Shown here: positions 1-9,014 of the stretch, piece after piece
Position numbering within the stretch: the first letter of the stretch is position 1
How the letters are laid out: the number at the start of each line of letters is the position of its first letter
Assembly: GCF_000732485.2 (NCBI RefSeq)
Contig: NZ_JAQV02000004.1
Location: forward strand, 124,001 to 188,000
Source: Bacillus sp. SJS
GTDB taxonomy: Bacteria > Bacillota > Bacilli > Bacillales > Bacillaceae
Length of the DNA: 64,000 nucleotides
Reading direction: 5' to 3'
The notes under the pieces: generated by a model
Told to the model about the DNA's origin: nothing
Databases searched by the model: none
The model's input: only the letters and a program-made list of their open reading frames with translations
Program-made: the position numbers and the translations under genes

Positions 1-435
1 CCAAATCGAATTCAGAAGGCCGGTAGCTTTGACCACAAGGTAAGTTGGAATCATTCCGGCACTGAATAGAATGGTAAAGAGCACGAACAGAATGAAGAAT
101 CTTTGACCGGCAATCGGACGGGCAAGAGCATATGCCATAGTGGCTGTAAAAAATAAATTCACGATTGTCCCTGCGACCGTTATAAAAACCGTCACTCCAA
201 GCGACCTTAAAAAGTTTTGGGAGCTGAGGATGTATTCATAAGCATCTGTTACCCATTGCTTTGGCCAAAGCAGAAAGTCATTGTTTAAAAAATCGGATAA
301 GGAAGAAAAGGAGACTGTAAAAATATAAAGAAAAGGAAAAATCATCACAAATCCTATCAGGAGCAGTGCGAGCATATTGAACCCTTCCAGAATCCGGTCA
401 GGTATTGAGCGATGGTGCATATCGTTCACATCCAT
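1..435 (-). CDS. Sugar ABC transporter permease, LplC/YtcP type (3' end off the window)
   Basis: Inner-membrane permease half of a carbohydrate ABC importer (binding-protein-dependent transport family). The 145 visible codons begin MDVNDMHHRSIPDR and contain a first membrane helix (LALLLIGFVMIFPFLYIF) followed by the family pattern VSFSSLSDF and a second and third hydrophobic segment. The protein runs off the left edge, so the EAA cytoplasmic loop is not seen. The ATG at 435 is chosen; a second in-frame ATG lies at 420. It follows the LplB-like permease by only 7 bases, so the two should form a heterodimer made from one transcript. The substrate cannot be read from the permease. The lyase and esterase nearby suggest an oligosaccharide from an acidic polysaccharide (inference). 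Confidence 0.85.
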   Translation of the reverse strand, partial: MDVNDMHHRSIPDRILEGFNMLALLLIGFVMIFPFLYIFTVSFSSLSDFLNNDFLLWPKQWVTDAYEYILSSQNFLRSLGVTVFITVAGTIVNLFFTATMAYALARPIAGQRFFILFVLFTILFSAGMIPTYLVVKATGLLNSIW

Positions 436-442
436 TCATGGT

Positions 443-1420
443 TTAATAGAGGCCTTCCTGACCAAATCTCTTCGCAAGCCGATTGGCAGTGACCACAAGG
501 ATCAATCCGACCACTCCTTTAAACAGTCCGACGGCAGTGGCAAAACCGTAGTCCGCCTGCTGAATGCCTTTAAAATACACAAACGTATCCAAAACATTTC
601 CAACATCCATATTAAATGGATTCAGCATGAGGAAAATCTGCTCAAAACCGCTGTCCAGAACGTTTCCCAGTCTCAAAATCAGCAAGATCAAAATCGTGCT
701 CTTTAGAGCAGGCAGCGTAATATACCATATTTGCTTTAAACGTCCGGCACCATCCATAATCGCCGCTTCATATAGCTGCGGATTAATTCCAGACAGCGCT
801 GCAAGGAAAATAATCGTTCCCCAACCGGCCTCTTTCCAAATCACCTGAAGGACGATAAGCGGCTGAAAAAAGGCAGGATTGGTCAGGAAAGGAATCGAAT
901 CAAGACCTGCCGCCATCAGCATACTGTTGATGAGGCCTTCACTTCTCAAGAAAATAACGGTAATGCCGACAACCACCACCCAGGATAAAAAGTGAGGCAG
1001 ATAAATGACTGATTGAACAATTCGTTTAAACGTTTGGCTTCTTACCTCATTAAGCATAATGGCTAAAATAATCGGAACTGGAAAAGCGAATACGATCTGG
1101 AGAAATGAGAGACTTAATGTATTCCAGATTACTTGCAGAACATCACTGTTTGAGAAAATTTTCTCAAAGTGTGCGAAGCCGACCCATGGACTTTCGATAA
1201 TCCCCTGAAACGGATTATAATCCTTGAACGCAAGCACCAAACCAAGCATCGGAATGTATTTATAAATCAGGAAGTAGAGAAATCCCGGAAGCAGAAGCAG
1301 GTATAAATAACGCTGTCTGAGAAATGATCGTTTCGCCTTAGCAGCCAGTGATATTTTTTGCACCGGCAGTTTTTCATTCAATTTAGGCACGACTGGGGTT
1401 TGTACGGGCTGATTTTCCAT
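443..1420 (-). CDS. Sugar ABC transporter permease, LplB/YteP type
   Basis: Membrane permease of a carbohydrate ABC importer, 325 residues, the usual length for LplB-type permeases. After a polar N-terminus the first helix is YLYLLLLPGFLYFLIYKYIPMLG, the family signature start. The EAA-like loop that contacts the ATPase is the segment YEAAIMDGAGRLKQIWYITLP in the C-terminal half. The start ATG has a good AAGGAGGG ribosome site. No ATPase gene is in the window, which is common because such systems share MsmX-type ATPases (family knowledge). A palindrome ATACCTGTAT lies just upstream at 1436-1445. The partner permease follows directly. Confidence 0.93.
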   Translation of the reverse strand: MENQPVQTPVVPKLNEKLPVQKISLAAKAKRSFLRQRYLYLLLLPGFLYFLIYKYIPMLGLVLAFKDYNPFQGIIESPWVGFAHFEKIFSNSDVLQVIWNTLSLSFLQIVFAFPVPIILAIMLNEVRSQTFKRIVQSVIYLPHFLSWVVVVGITVIFLRSEGLINSMLMAAGLDSIPFLTNPAFFQPLIVLQVIWKEAGWGTIIFLAALSGINPQLYEAAIMDGAGRLKQIWYITLPALKSTILILLILRLGNVLDSGFEQIFLMLNPFNMDVGNVLDTFVYFKGIQQADYGFATAVGLFKGVVGLILVVTANRLAKRFGQEGLY

Positions 1421-1435
1421 GTGATCCCTCCTTAT

Positions 1436-1458
1436 ATACCTGTATAGAACTTGTATTT
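1436..1458 (-). promoter_or_regulatory. Putative GntR-type operator before the lplB-like gene
   Basis: ATACCTGTAT at 1436-1445, then four bases, then CTTGTATTT at 1450-1458. The same two blocks with the same four-base gap occur before the heparinase gene (4311-4333), and the first block occurs perfectly before the cytosolic propeller gene (11825-11834). It resembles the AraR-like GntR operator style with TTGTAC/GTACAA half-sites. Assignment to the GntR fusion encoded at 7573-9003 is inference. Confidence 0.5.
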
Positions 1459-1476
1459 TATTATTCAGAGAGGGTC

Positions 1477-2091
1477 TTACCCTGCTCTTGACGGATGCAG
1501 CTTATGAAACCTTCTGCTGCAAGCCCATTCAATAAAGAAAATCGGTCCGGATATAGCGAAGAATGGCAAAAGTCCAGGGATATAGAACAAGATAACCGCT
1601 ATTAATAAAAGTCCGGCTGCCAGCAGAAAGAAAGTAGCGGGGTACCCTAACAAAAGATAGATGGAATTTTTTACGTATCCAAAGCTTTTCATATCATAAT
1701 GAACATAAAGTGAAAAAACAGTAATGAATCCAAAGAGCCAGACAGCAAGCAGGATAAAGCATAAATATGAGGCTAGCAGTGCGTAAATGGAGGGAAATGA
1801 CCGAAAAAAACTATAATCAATATAAAGAATGGCTCCTATTGAAAAAAAGAGGTATCCCAGCTTGTTTGTATTCTTCCATTCTCTCCTGTAATATTCCCTG
1901 AACACCTTGCCTGCCTTCTGATCTTCGCCTTTGATTAAAGTCCTGACTGTATGGTGGGCAGCTGCTGTAGCAGGGAAAATCCCAAGTACCACAAGCCCGG
2001 CCAGCGTATACATGATCCAGAGCACATTTAGCCAGGCCAATTTTACGCCCCAATCACAAAGCTCCATTACCCTTCCGCTTATTCCTTCCAA
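1477..2091 (-). CDS. DUF624 (YesL-like) membrane protein
   Basis: A 204-residue protein of the DUF624/YesL family, small membrane proteins found next to LplBC-type sugar importers and polysaccharide lyases in Bacilli; their biochemical role is not established. The opening segment WGVKLAWLNVLWIMYTLAGLVVLGIFPATAA is the family hallmark, and about five hydrophobic segments follow. The start is the TTG at 2091: AAAGGAGGAG lies seven bases upstream, while the nearby ATG at about 2099 opens a frame that soon stops. It sits 59 bases downstream of the heparinase gene and upstream of the permeases, consistent with a lyase-DUF624-permease arrangement. Confidence 0.88.
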   Translation of the reverse strand: MEGISGRVMELCDWGVKLAWLNVLWIMYTLAGLVVLGIFPATAAAHHTVRTLIKGEDQKAGKVFREYYRREWKNTNKLGYLFFSIGAILYIDYSFFRSFPSIYALLASYLCFILLAVWLFGFITVFSLYVHYDMKSFGYVKNSIYLLLGYPATFFLLAAGLLLIAVILFYIPGLLPFFAISGPIFFIEWACSRRFHKLHPSRAG

Positions 2092-2150
2092 GTTCCATCT
2101 CCTCCTTTCCTGACCATGCTGGTTTCTGCTGATATATCATAGAAATGATT

Positions 2151-4292
2151 TTATAGAATGATATTTTCAGAATTTGAATGTCCGGCAATTCGTATTTTCA
2201 ACGAATCCGATTCTTTGTCCGGCAGTGAAACAAAGCATGCTTCAAAAAGTCCTTCTTTCGTAATCTTCAGTTCATTTTCGTTCTTCAGCCAGCTGAAGCT
2301 GCAGCCACTGTTTTTGCCATAAAACCTCGGAATAATGACAGTTAACATGGTTTCCTCACTGCTTTCAGCCTCGAGATAAGTTCCATATTGTTCTGCCCCA
2401 CGGTATACTTTATGAACCGCCTTAACCCTTTCCTTAGGCCAAAGCACTTCTGCAGCATGATGATCCCCCTCAATGGTCAAGGATTTCCCAGGCAATGATT
2501 CTCCTGTAATAATTTGTTTGCCGCCTGATTGAATTGTGGATTTTGTATGAAACAAGTATGATATTCGATCATGTCTGTTCTTTTTTTTAACCTGATCCCA
2601 AATAAGATAAATCCCATACTTTTCTGAAAAAATGATGGTTCTCCGGAATCCATTAATCCGCCCGCCATAGCTTTTAGCTGCTTCTCCTGAAACCCTTCCC
2701 CAGCCATCTCTTGCAGCATGTGATACAATCGCTCCCCCGCCTCTCAGACTTTGCCCTTTTCCGTTTATCAAAAGGGAATTGTGTCCGATAGTTCCGGTTG
2801 TAAACTCATTTCCCGGCCCCGGAACGTAATCCTGATAACCCGGATCTGTCAGCAGCCATTCACCCCCTGCATTCAGGATGACACTATTTTGATCAAAGTG
2901 ATTGTGATCCCTGGCTGAACGGCTTGAGGTAAAGGAAAGAACACTATCCTCTTTGCCCCAGCCCGTTCTCAGTGCAGCGAGTCCAATAGGTTCAAAGACT
3001 TTGACATACGGTCTAGTGTAGTACTTTTCAGGAGTAAGGGGCTGGAAGGAAGGAACCGGATAGTGAAGCTGTTCAAGCGAATCTTTGCAAAAATTTTGAA
3101 TATACCATTTTGCTGCCGGGTTATGGTTGCGGCTTGCCAGGAAATACATTAAGGCGGAAAGTTCAAGTTTATGGAAGGAATCCGAAAAGTTGCTGTGTTC
3201 CGGAGTATTTCCTGCACCCATCAGCCAGAAAAATTGATCTGGGAGTACACGGCTGAAATACATGTGACTGCTTAAGCTTTTGTCGCCTGTTTTTTTCCGG
3301 TATGCATCTGATGCGAATAATAGGTGATGCACCGCTACTGCTGTATATAAAAGGCCCTCTGTTTCCTCCGAAACTGATTTTTCGTTCAAATAAACCTGCA
3401 AATATTTTTTGGCGAATTCTATATATGTCTCTGTTTGAGGGATTTCTTCCCAAATGACGAGAGCACCGATTAAAAGTGCGCATTGTTTGGAGCAAACGAT
3501 GTTATGTCTATCAAAGTTGTCAAAGTCAGCAGCCAGCGGCCGAATTCCATGGGTAAGAATTGCGTTTCGAATTAAACGCGCATCCCTTTCGGTCAGCAAG
3601 TGGCGGATGGTATCATATCCGATCGCAGCCCCCATCAGGAAATGGGCGTTGCTCAAATTTCCTTCTGAACCGCGGTGGGGAAATTCGTACCATCTGGTAA
3701 AACCTGCAAGCCCTAATAAATATTCTTTAATTTTTTCAGCAAACTCTTTTCGCTCCGTTAAGCAATAGGCCATGCTCAAACCTTTAATCCTTTCCTCAAT
3801 CCTCCTGGAAAACATCGTCCAATAAGGATATTCCTTATATCCGGGAGGGTCCTCCAGCTGATTCGGCTGAAGCAGAGGGATCGAAACGGTCATTGTATGT
3901 GATGCTTTGCCGTATGTAATTAAAAGCTCCCTTTCCTCTAAATATTCTTCTGCTATAGATATAGCTTTTTGACAAGCTTCCGCTGAAAAGCCGTCAGTCA
4001 TTAATTCAGGGGATAGCGAAAGGAGCTTTTTATTTAAAGCGCTTACATTACTTTTGATTGAAGGGATAATTTTTAATTTTTTTCTTACTGTTTCCCCGTT
4101 TCCTTTAACCGTAAAGAACGTTTCCCCTTCTTTTTGAGCAATGAGGTGACCGTCTGAGACTGAAAGAAGTTCAGGTGCATCTGTGTCGATTTCAGGAGTC
4201 ATTCCTTCCGGACAGTAAAAACATTTGACCTCTGCTTTTTCTCCAACTGCCAGCGTGCTAATATCCAGCACTTCGAATCTCCCTGTACTCAA
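2151..4292 (-). CDS. Heparinase II/III family polysaccharide lyase
   Basis: Probable polysaccharide lyase that cleaves uronic-acid-containing glycans by beta-elimination. The protein has a short beta-rich N-terminus (about 1-90), an alpha/alpha-toroid region (about 90-420) and a C-terminal heparinase II/III domain. That domain holds the conserved stretch HNHFDQNSVILNAGG and later TIGHNSLLING, whose His and Tyr residues are typical of the active site. An ATG further upstream (4325) would place the ribosome site AAAGGAGGG inside the coding frame, so the TTG at 4292, eight bases after that site, is the likely start (713 residues). There is no signal peptide, so it probably acts on imported oligosaccharides in the cytoplasm. 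The exact substrate (heparin/heparan, alginate, hyaluronan or another) cannot be told. Confidence 0.88.
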   Translation of the reverse strand: MSTGRFEVLDISTLAVGEKAEVKCFYCPEGMTPEIDTDAPELLSVSDGHLIAQKEGETFFTVKGNGETVRKKLKIIPSIKSNVSALNKKLLSLSPELMTDGFSAEACQKAISIAEEYLEERELLITYGKASHTMTVSIPLLQPNQLEDPPGYKEYPYWTMFSRRIEERIKGLSMAYCLTERKEFAEKIKEYLLGLAGFTRWYEFPHRGSEGNLSNAHFLMGAAIGYDTIRHLLTERDARLIRNAILTHGIRPLAADFDNFDRHNIVCSKQCALLIGALVIWEEIPQTETYIEFAKKYLQVYLNEKSVSEETEGLLYTAVAVHHLLFASDAYRKKTGDKSLSSHMYFSRVLPDQFFWLMGAGNTPEHSNFSDSFHKLELSALMYFLASRNHNPAAKWYIQNFCKDSLEQLHYPVPSFQPLTPEKYYTRPYVKVFEPIGLAALRTGWGKEDSVLSFTSSRSARDHNHFDQNSVILNAGGEWLLTDPGYQDYVPGPGNEFTTGTIGHNSLLINGKGQSLRGGGAIVSHAARDGWGRVSGEAAKSYGGRINGFRRTIIFSEKYGIYLIWDQVKKKNRHDRISYLFHTKSTIQSGGKQIITGESLPGKSLTIEGDHHAAEVLWPKERVKAVHKVYRGAEQYGTYLEAESSEETMLTVIIPRFYGKNSGCSFSWLKNENELKITKEGLFEACFVSLPDKESDSLKIRIAGHSNSENIIL

Positions 4293-4310
4293 GACGATCC
4301 CTCCTTTTGC

Positions 4311-4333
4311 ATACATGTATTTCACTTGTATTT
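4311..4333 (-). promoter_or_regulatory. Putative GntR-type operator before the heparinase gene
   Basis: A perfect palindrome ATACATGTAT at 4311-4320, then TTCA, then CTTGTATTT at 4325-4333. It sits just upstream of the ribosome site of the lyase gene. Same layout as the site at 1436-1458. Control by the GntR fusion encoded in the cluster is inference. Confidence 0.55.
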
Positions 4334-4520
4334 AATATCCTATGAAAAGACTTGCCATCTATGTATCTACCCATAAATTATCACAATTTACAGATAACTT
4401 CAATGACTTTTTCATATTTTTGGAAGTATGTTTCAGGACTGCAGCCAATCAACCTATGCCGTTTACTTTCCTGATCAACATATAAATATATACGATCTTT
4501 TAGAAATGGCCCTTTTGAAA

Positions 4521-4549
4521 AGCAGAGGGAGGGCGATTTCCACGCCCTC
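4521..4549 (-). terminator. Terminator of the secreted propeller gene
   Basis: Inverted repeat GAGGGCG (4529-4535) / CGCCCTC (4543-4549) directly after the stop codon at 4554 in the minus direction, followed by a short T-rich stretch. It separates the propeller gene from the lyase gene. The rest of the gap (4334-4520) is AT-rich with no gene seen. Confidence 0.6.
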
Positions 4550-4553
4550 ATCA

Positions 4554-7451
4554 TTATTTAACTTGAACCGTTACAGCATCACTTTTATTTCCATTTTGGA
4601 GGACAGCTGTAATAACGGCTTCACCCTCAGACAAGGCGGTCACTGTGCCATCCTGCTCTACGTTTGCCACTCCGCTATTGCTTGAATACCATTGAATTTC
4701 TTTATTGACAGCAAATTCAGGGACGACTGAAGTCTGCAGCTTGATCGATTCTCCACGCGAAAGAACAGCGCCTTTGTCTTTAATATCAACTGCCTCAGCA
4801 CGAATGACAGGATCCTCGATCGTATAGCGCCAAATATTGTTTCCGGTAGACAAATCGTCACCTTCTGCGAAATAGAAGTTCCCCATAGCATCCTCCGCTA
4901 ATTTTTTTGCCTGCTGTTTAAGAGGAACCACTTCTTTAGTGGACTTATTGATTCTATAAAATGTCTGATCAACCGTTACATAGAAGTTACCGTCTTTCCC
5001 TTCCTTCATGATGCCGCCGACACGGTAGCTGCGCACACCGGGGAATTTCACTTCCTGATAAATCGTCTTTTTCTCATCGGGATTGTAAATAAAAAGAGTA
5101 TCCTGTGCAATTCCCCAAATGTTGCCCTGTTCATCATCATGAAGGTAGCTCACTGACACTTTTCCTGGAACCGGCACGATTTCATTCGTCTTTTTGGACG
5201 AGGCCGGATCCCATGTAATCAGCTTTGCTTCTTTTTCAACGGGATCGGCCCCCGTTCCTCCAAAAATACTGGATCCGGCATAGACGAGGCCTTTTGATGC
5301 CTTCACTGAGACAATACTTTGATTCGGTACAATATTCCGGTTTACGTTGAGCTGGCCGGAGGAGCGATTATAGATGGATAGGGTACCTCCGTTCTTTCCG
5401 TAATCCGGAACCGAGCCTATATAAATTTCATTCCTCTCAGGTATTGAATCCATGGAAACTGGCCGATTTTGTTCATTTGGCCCATGCAGGTCAAATAGCA
5501 GCTTCATATTGGTCCTGCGATTCCACGGCAGGGAAGAGTCGTATTCGTAAATTCTGGCAGCAGGATAAACGCCGAAATACATTTTACTGCCGATGGAGGT
5601 CATCCCTTCGACTTGACCAAGACCTGTTTCCTGCTTGGTGAGTCCGGTAAGAGGATTAAAAACTCCCACGTCACCGCCAATGAATCCGCTGCTGTAAATT
5701 TTACCGTCCGGCCCACCGAGGATATTATAAATATTTGTCGGCTGAGGCGGCAAAGAGAGTACGGTCTTCTTTAAAGCACCGTCTGTTAACCCGTATTTAA
5801 AGAAGCGTCCTTCATAATTACCAACAAACCCTACAAGTGCGGTCCCGCTGAACGAAGCCTCTGACAGGGGCTGGAACCCGAAACCGATTACAGGCTGTTC
5901 CAGATTCACCTGTGCACCGCCTGAGGTCACGGGCTCTGCTGTCTTCGATTCAAGATTGTATCGATAGAGAATTCCTGAGGAGGTATAGAATACACTTTTT
6001 CCATCTGGAGAAAGTGGAGAAACCCCTCTGGACTGTGCGGTTGTTTCATAATCGATTTCCATTGTTTTTTTATCTGCTACAACCAGCTTAAATTCAGGCT
6101 CAAGCTTTATAAACAGCTTCCCTCCCTGAACCTGAAGGTCATAAACGGATATGTAAGATTTGTATTTAGCAGGTAAAACATTCGTCTTTTTGCCGGATTT
6201 GATATCATATTTTATTAAATGGGCATGTGCCCCGACTCCAGCATAAACGGCGTTCTCCTCTGGATCGTAAGCCACACTGCGCACATACTCTTCACCTGGT
6301 ACCATTTCTCCAAAGTCTGTAAATCCTTTTGCCGGGTCATATTCAAAAACATGGCCGTCAAAATACGTCCCGCCGTAAATTTTCCCGTTTTCTCCCGCTG
6401 TCAAATCCCAGATTACGGTTTGCTTCGGAACCGGTTTGCCGAGAACCTCTGCTTCGCTTCTTCCCGGAACATATTTATAGAGAGTACCATTCGGAGTAGA
6501 GCCTGCATATACCGTTCCATCTGAAGCAACGGTCACAGCCCATGCTGCCTCCGCTTCCGGAAGCGGAATAATCCGTTTAATTTCTTCGGTTTCAACATCC
6601 GTCACTGCTAGCTGGGCAGGCCTTCCTGCAAGGACCGTGTAAGCAACGGACCGCCCATTCTCATCCTTTCCGAAGGCACCTTTCATCGCCATCAGTTTTT
6701 CAATCTGGGTACCCAGATCTTGAAAAGCTGGGAGCACCTCCGCTGTCTTAACTGTTTCTGCAATCACATCTCCATAAGGATTGGTAAGCTGAACTGTAAA
6801 TGTGTAAGATCCCGCTTTAGAAAACCTGAATTCAGTCTTTAATGTTTCACTGTGATCCTTCTTTAAGTCCAATTCGGTTAACAAGTCGCCTTTATTCTTA
6901 ATCGCGGTTATTCTTTCTCCCCGATTTATGGCAATCAGATCGCCAGGTCCGGACAATTTCGTGATTTGCACATCAATATTATCAGCTCCCCGCTTCTTTA
7001 TGTCTGATGCGGAAATAGAGAGTGGAGCAGGTGTATATGCTCCTGTTGATACCTGTTCAGGCAAATCGAGAACCGTCTGATAGACAGACTGATTTTGATC
7101 TTTTATCACTTCCACCACCGCCTCGGCTTTAAACCCTTTGAACTCGGCAGTCAGCACTGTGTTACCAGGGCTGATTCCCTTCACTGCCTGTCCATCAAGT
7201 ATAGCAACTTCCTTGTCTTTTATCTTCAGAGAGCTGCCGCTGACCATGGTGACGCTTCCATTTTCTTTTTTTGCTAAAACCGTTACTAGCTTTCTCTCTC
7301 CTGTCTTCACCTTAATCTTCGCGGGAATGATTTGTATGGACTCTATATCATCATTGGCCGCATTTGCATGATGCGGGAAAAGAATCCCCCCCGCTGCAAT
7401 AAAGAATAAAACAACGCATGTAATGTCAAGAAGCTTTCGGACTTTCAACAT
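4554..7451 (-). CDS. Large secreted protein: Big2 domain, beta-propeller, Big2 domain
   Basis: Exported protein of 965 residues with no experimentally known function recognisable here. The first 33 or so residues are a signal peptide (hydrophobic VVLFFIAAGGILF, cleavage likely after HHANA). Next comes a Big2-like immunoglobulin fold (about 35-118), a linker, then a long run of WD/SMP-30-like blades with repeated patterns such as GKIYGGTYFDGHVFEYDPAKG and GNIWGIAQDTLFIYNP, and a C-terminal Big2 domain ending GEAVITAVLQNGNKSDAVTVQVK. It has no LPXTG or lipobox, so it is free or bound to wall glycans. The start at 7451 has GGGAGG seven bases upstream; the longer ATG frame from 7496 lacks one. 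Its place beside a lyase and sugar importer suggests glycan binding or processing (inference). A second propeller protein lies at 10007-11797. Confidence 0.85.
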   Translation of the reverse strand: MLKVRKLLDITCVVLFFIAAGGILFPHHANAANDDIESIQIIPAKIKVKTGERKLVTVLAKKENGSVTMVSGSSLKIKDKEVAILDGQAVKGISPGNTVLTAEFKGFKAEAVVEVIKDQNQSVYQTVLDLPEQVSTGAYTPAPLSISASDIKKRGADNIDVQITKLSGPGDLIAINRGERITAIKNKGDLLTELDLKKDHSETLKTEFRFSKAGSYTFTVQLTNPYGDVIAETVKTAEVLPAFQDLGTQIEKLMAMKGAFGKDENGRSVAYTVLAGRPAQLAVTDVETEEIKRIIPLPEAEAAWAVTVASDGTVYAGSTPNGTLYKYVPGRSEAEVLGKPVPKQTVIWDLTAGENGKIYGGTYFDGHVFEYDPAKGFTDFGEMVPGEEYVRSVAYDPEENAVYAGVGAHAHLIKYDIKSGKKTNVLPAKYKSYISVYDLQVQGGKLFIKLEPEFKLVVADKKTMEIDYETTAQSRGVSPLSPDGKSVFYTSSGILYRYNLESKTAEPVTSGGAQVNLEQPVIGFGFQPLSEASFSGTALVGFVGNYEGRFFKYGLTDGALKKTVLSLPPQPTNIYNILGGPDGKIYSSGFIGGDVGVFNPLTGLTKQETGLGQVEGMTSIGSKMYFGVYPAARIYEYDSSLPWNRRTNMKLLFDLHGPNEQNRPVSMDSIPERNEIYIGSVPDYGKNGGTLSIYNRSSGQLNVNRNIVPNQSIVSVKASKGLVYAGSSIFGGTGADPVEKEAKLITWDPASSKKTNEIVPVPGKVSVSYLHDDEQGNIWGIAQDTLFIYNPDEKKTIYQEVKFPGVRSYRVGGIMKEGKDGNFYVTVDQTFYRINKSTKEVVPLKQQAKKLAEDAMGNFYFAEGDDLSTGNNIWRYTIEDPVIRAEAVDIKDKGAVLSRGESIKLQTSVVPEFAVNKEIQWYSSNSGVANVEQDGTVTALSEGEAVITAVLQNGNKSDAVTVQVK

Positions 7452-7556
7452 AGTATCCTCCCAATCTTCCTGTATTTTCCTCGTGCACTCTTTCAAATGT
7501 AATGAACTGGAAAGGCTTCGTCAATTCTTTTGGCTGAATTTTCAGAAAAATGGTGA

Positions 7557-7589
7557 AAATAAGAAAACCGGATCATTGGTCACATCCGG
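7557..7589 (-). terminator. Terminator of the GntR fusion gene
   Basis: Inverted repeat CCGGAT (7568-7573) / ATCCGG (7584-7589) overlapping the stop codon, followed in the minus direction by TTTTCTTATTTT. Confidence 0.75.
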
Positions 7590-9003
7590 CTAATTGACTA
7601 TTCAGCAGCTTTTCAATTCGTTCACATGCATCTTTCGGACTCTCCATAGAGGCCCATGAAAGATTTAATTCATTTTGGAGAAGGGTCATTTCCCTCGTAT
7701 TTAAATTGAGTTCGCTCACAGGAACAGCATACGGCATGACTTCCTTAAAAGCATTGTAATTATCAGGATGGATCTCCGGGTTCAGGAGGGTATCGTCCTC
7801 TGCTGCCTTTTTTAATGCAGGAATGGTACAGCCATTCTCTTTTAAAATCCTTTGAGCCTTTTCTCCTGCCATGAAGTCGGCAAGAGCTTGAGAGGCCCCT
7901 TTTGCAGCAGAATTTGCACTTACCGCGATCCCGGCTCCCAGCAGAAGAGTCGCTTTCCTCTCCTTTTTCGGAAGCGGAAGAATGTCCCATTTGATGCGCT
8001 GATCTCTGAACTCATTCAAATAATAATAAGTCGTGAGAATCATTGCCACTTTTTCCTTATTGAAAATATCCTCTGCCAGCTGGTTGCTCCCATGAGTAAA
8101 AATCGGCGATACCCGGTGCTTGTACATCAAATCAACACAATATTGCAGCGCTTCTATATTGGCATCATCTGCTAAAGTAAAGCGGCTGCGGTTGGAAGTC
8201 ATTAGCTTGCCACCGTTTTGAAGGACGAACACGGGCCAGCGGTGAAAAGAAGAGGAAAAACAAAATCCGTAATGTTTTACGAGAGACTGGTCTTCCAATA
8301 TTTTCGTGGCTTTCTGAGCTGCATCCAGCAGTTCTTCCCAGTCAGCGATCTCTTTAAGACCGGATAAACCTGCATTTTTAAAAATAGACTTGTTATAGCA
8401 AATAACGACTGGAGTAAATAGGAAAGGCGTAGCAAACACACTGCCATTATGAGAAAACATCTCGAAAACCTGGCGATAGCTGTTTTTCTCTGTCATGTTT
8501 GGTGACTGATATGCATCCATCAGCTGAATTTTATTGGCTTCAGCGAACTCACGGAATTGGGAATCCGAGACGATAAAAGCATCCGGGCCTTCTCCTTGCT
8601 CAAGTGAATGGATTAGCTGGGGTACATATTCCGTTTCGGGCATAATTTTCAAATTCACTTTTATATGAGGGTGGGCATTCTCAAATTCCTTTATAATTTT
8701 CTTAGCGCTTGGCACTTCATAGGAAGTAGAATACCAGGCAAGGCTGATTACCGTCGTATTGACGGCAGAATCCAGAATAACACGGTTTCCTTTGCCGGGA
8801 ATCTTTTCGATTAGCCCCTCCTCGACGAGCTGGGCAAGTCCTTTGCGGATTGACACCCTGCTGATCTCATATTTATGGCTAAGCTGATGTTCAGGGAGAA
8901 GGTATTCCCCTTTACGGATTCGGGTACTGACAATTTCATCCTTTAGTTCAGTGATGAACTGATTATATTTTTTCTCAAAATCATTTTCTCTGCGTAATTG
9001 CAT
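7573..9003 (-). CDS. GntR-family regulator fused to a solute-binding (SBP_bac) sensor domain
   Basis: Cytosolic transcription regulator of 476 residues. The N-terminal 75 residues are a GntR winged helix (YLLPEHQLSHKYEISRVSIRKGL then LVEEGLIEKIPGKGNRVI). The rest, from about residue 88, is a family-1 ABC solute-binding protein fold: FENAHPHIKVNLKIMPETEY, then GEGPDAFIVSDSQ, and ending with helices common to sugar-binding proteins. There is no signal peptide or lipobox, so the binding domain must act as an intracellular sensor. The design parallels AraR, which has a GntR head and a LacI-type periplasmic-binding fold. The ATG at 9003 is preferred because AGGAGAGG lies just upstream; the GTG at 9009 is too close. 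It follows the esterase gene by 11 bases and probably represses the cluster through ATACATGTAT sites until a sugar binds (inference). Confidence 0.88.
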   Translation of the reverse strand: MQLRRENDFEKKYNQFITELKDEIVSTRIRKGEYLLPEHQLSHKYEISRVSIRKGLAQLVEEGLIEKIPGKGNRVILDSAVNTTVISLAWYSTSYEVPSAKKIIKEFENAHPHIKVNLKIMPETEYVPQLIHSLEQGEGPDAFIVSDSQFREFAEANKIQLMDAYQSPNMTEKNSYRQVFEMFSHNGSVFATPFLFTPVVICYNKSIFKNAGLSGLKEIADWEELLDAAQKATKILEDQSLVKHYGFCFSSSFHRWPVFVLQNGGKLMTSNRSRFTLADDANIEALQYCVDLMYKHRVSPIFTHGSNQLAEDIFNKEKVAMILTTYYYLNEFRDQRIKWDILPLPKKERKATLLLGAGIAVSANSAAKGASQALADFMAGEKAQRILKENGCTIPALKKAAEDDTLLNPEIHPDNYNAFKEVMPYAVPVSELNLNTREMTLLQNELNLSWASMESPKDACERIEKLLNSQLAGCDQ

Positions 9004-9014
9004 GAGCACCTCTC

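Noticed and set aside
4293-4325. ATG at 4325 as start of the heparinase-family gene
   Set aside because: It would make the ribosome-binding sequence AAAGGAGGG part of the coding region; the TTG at 4292 has correct spacing.
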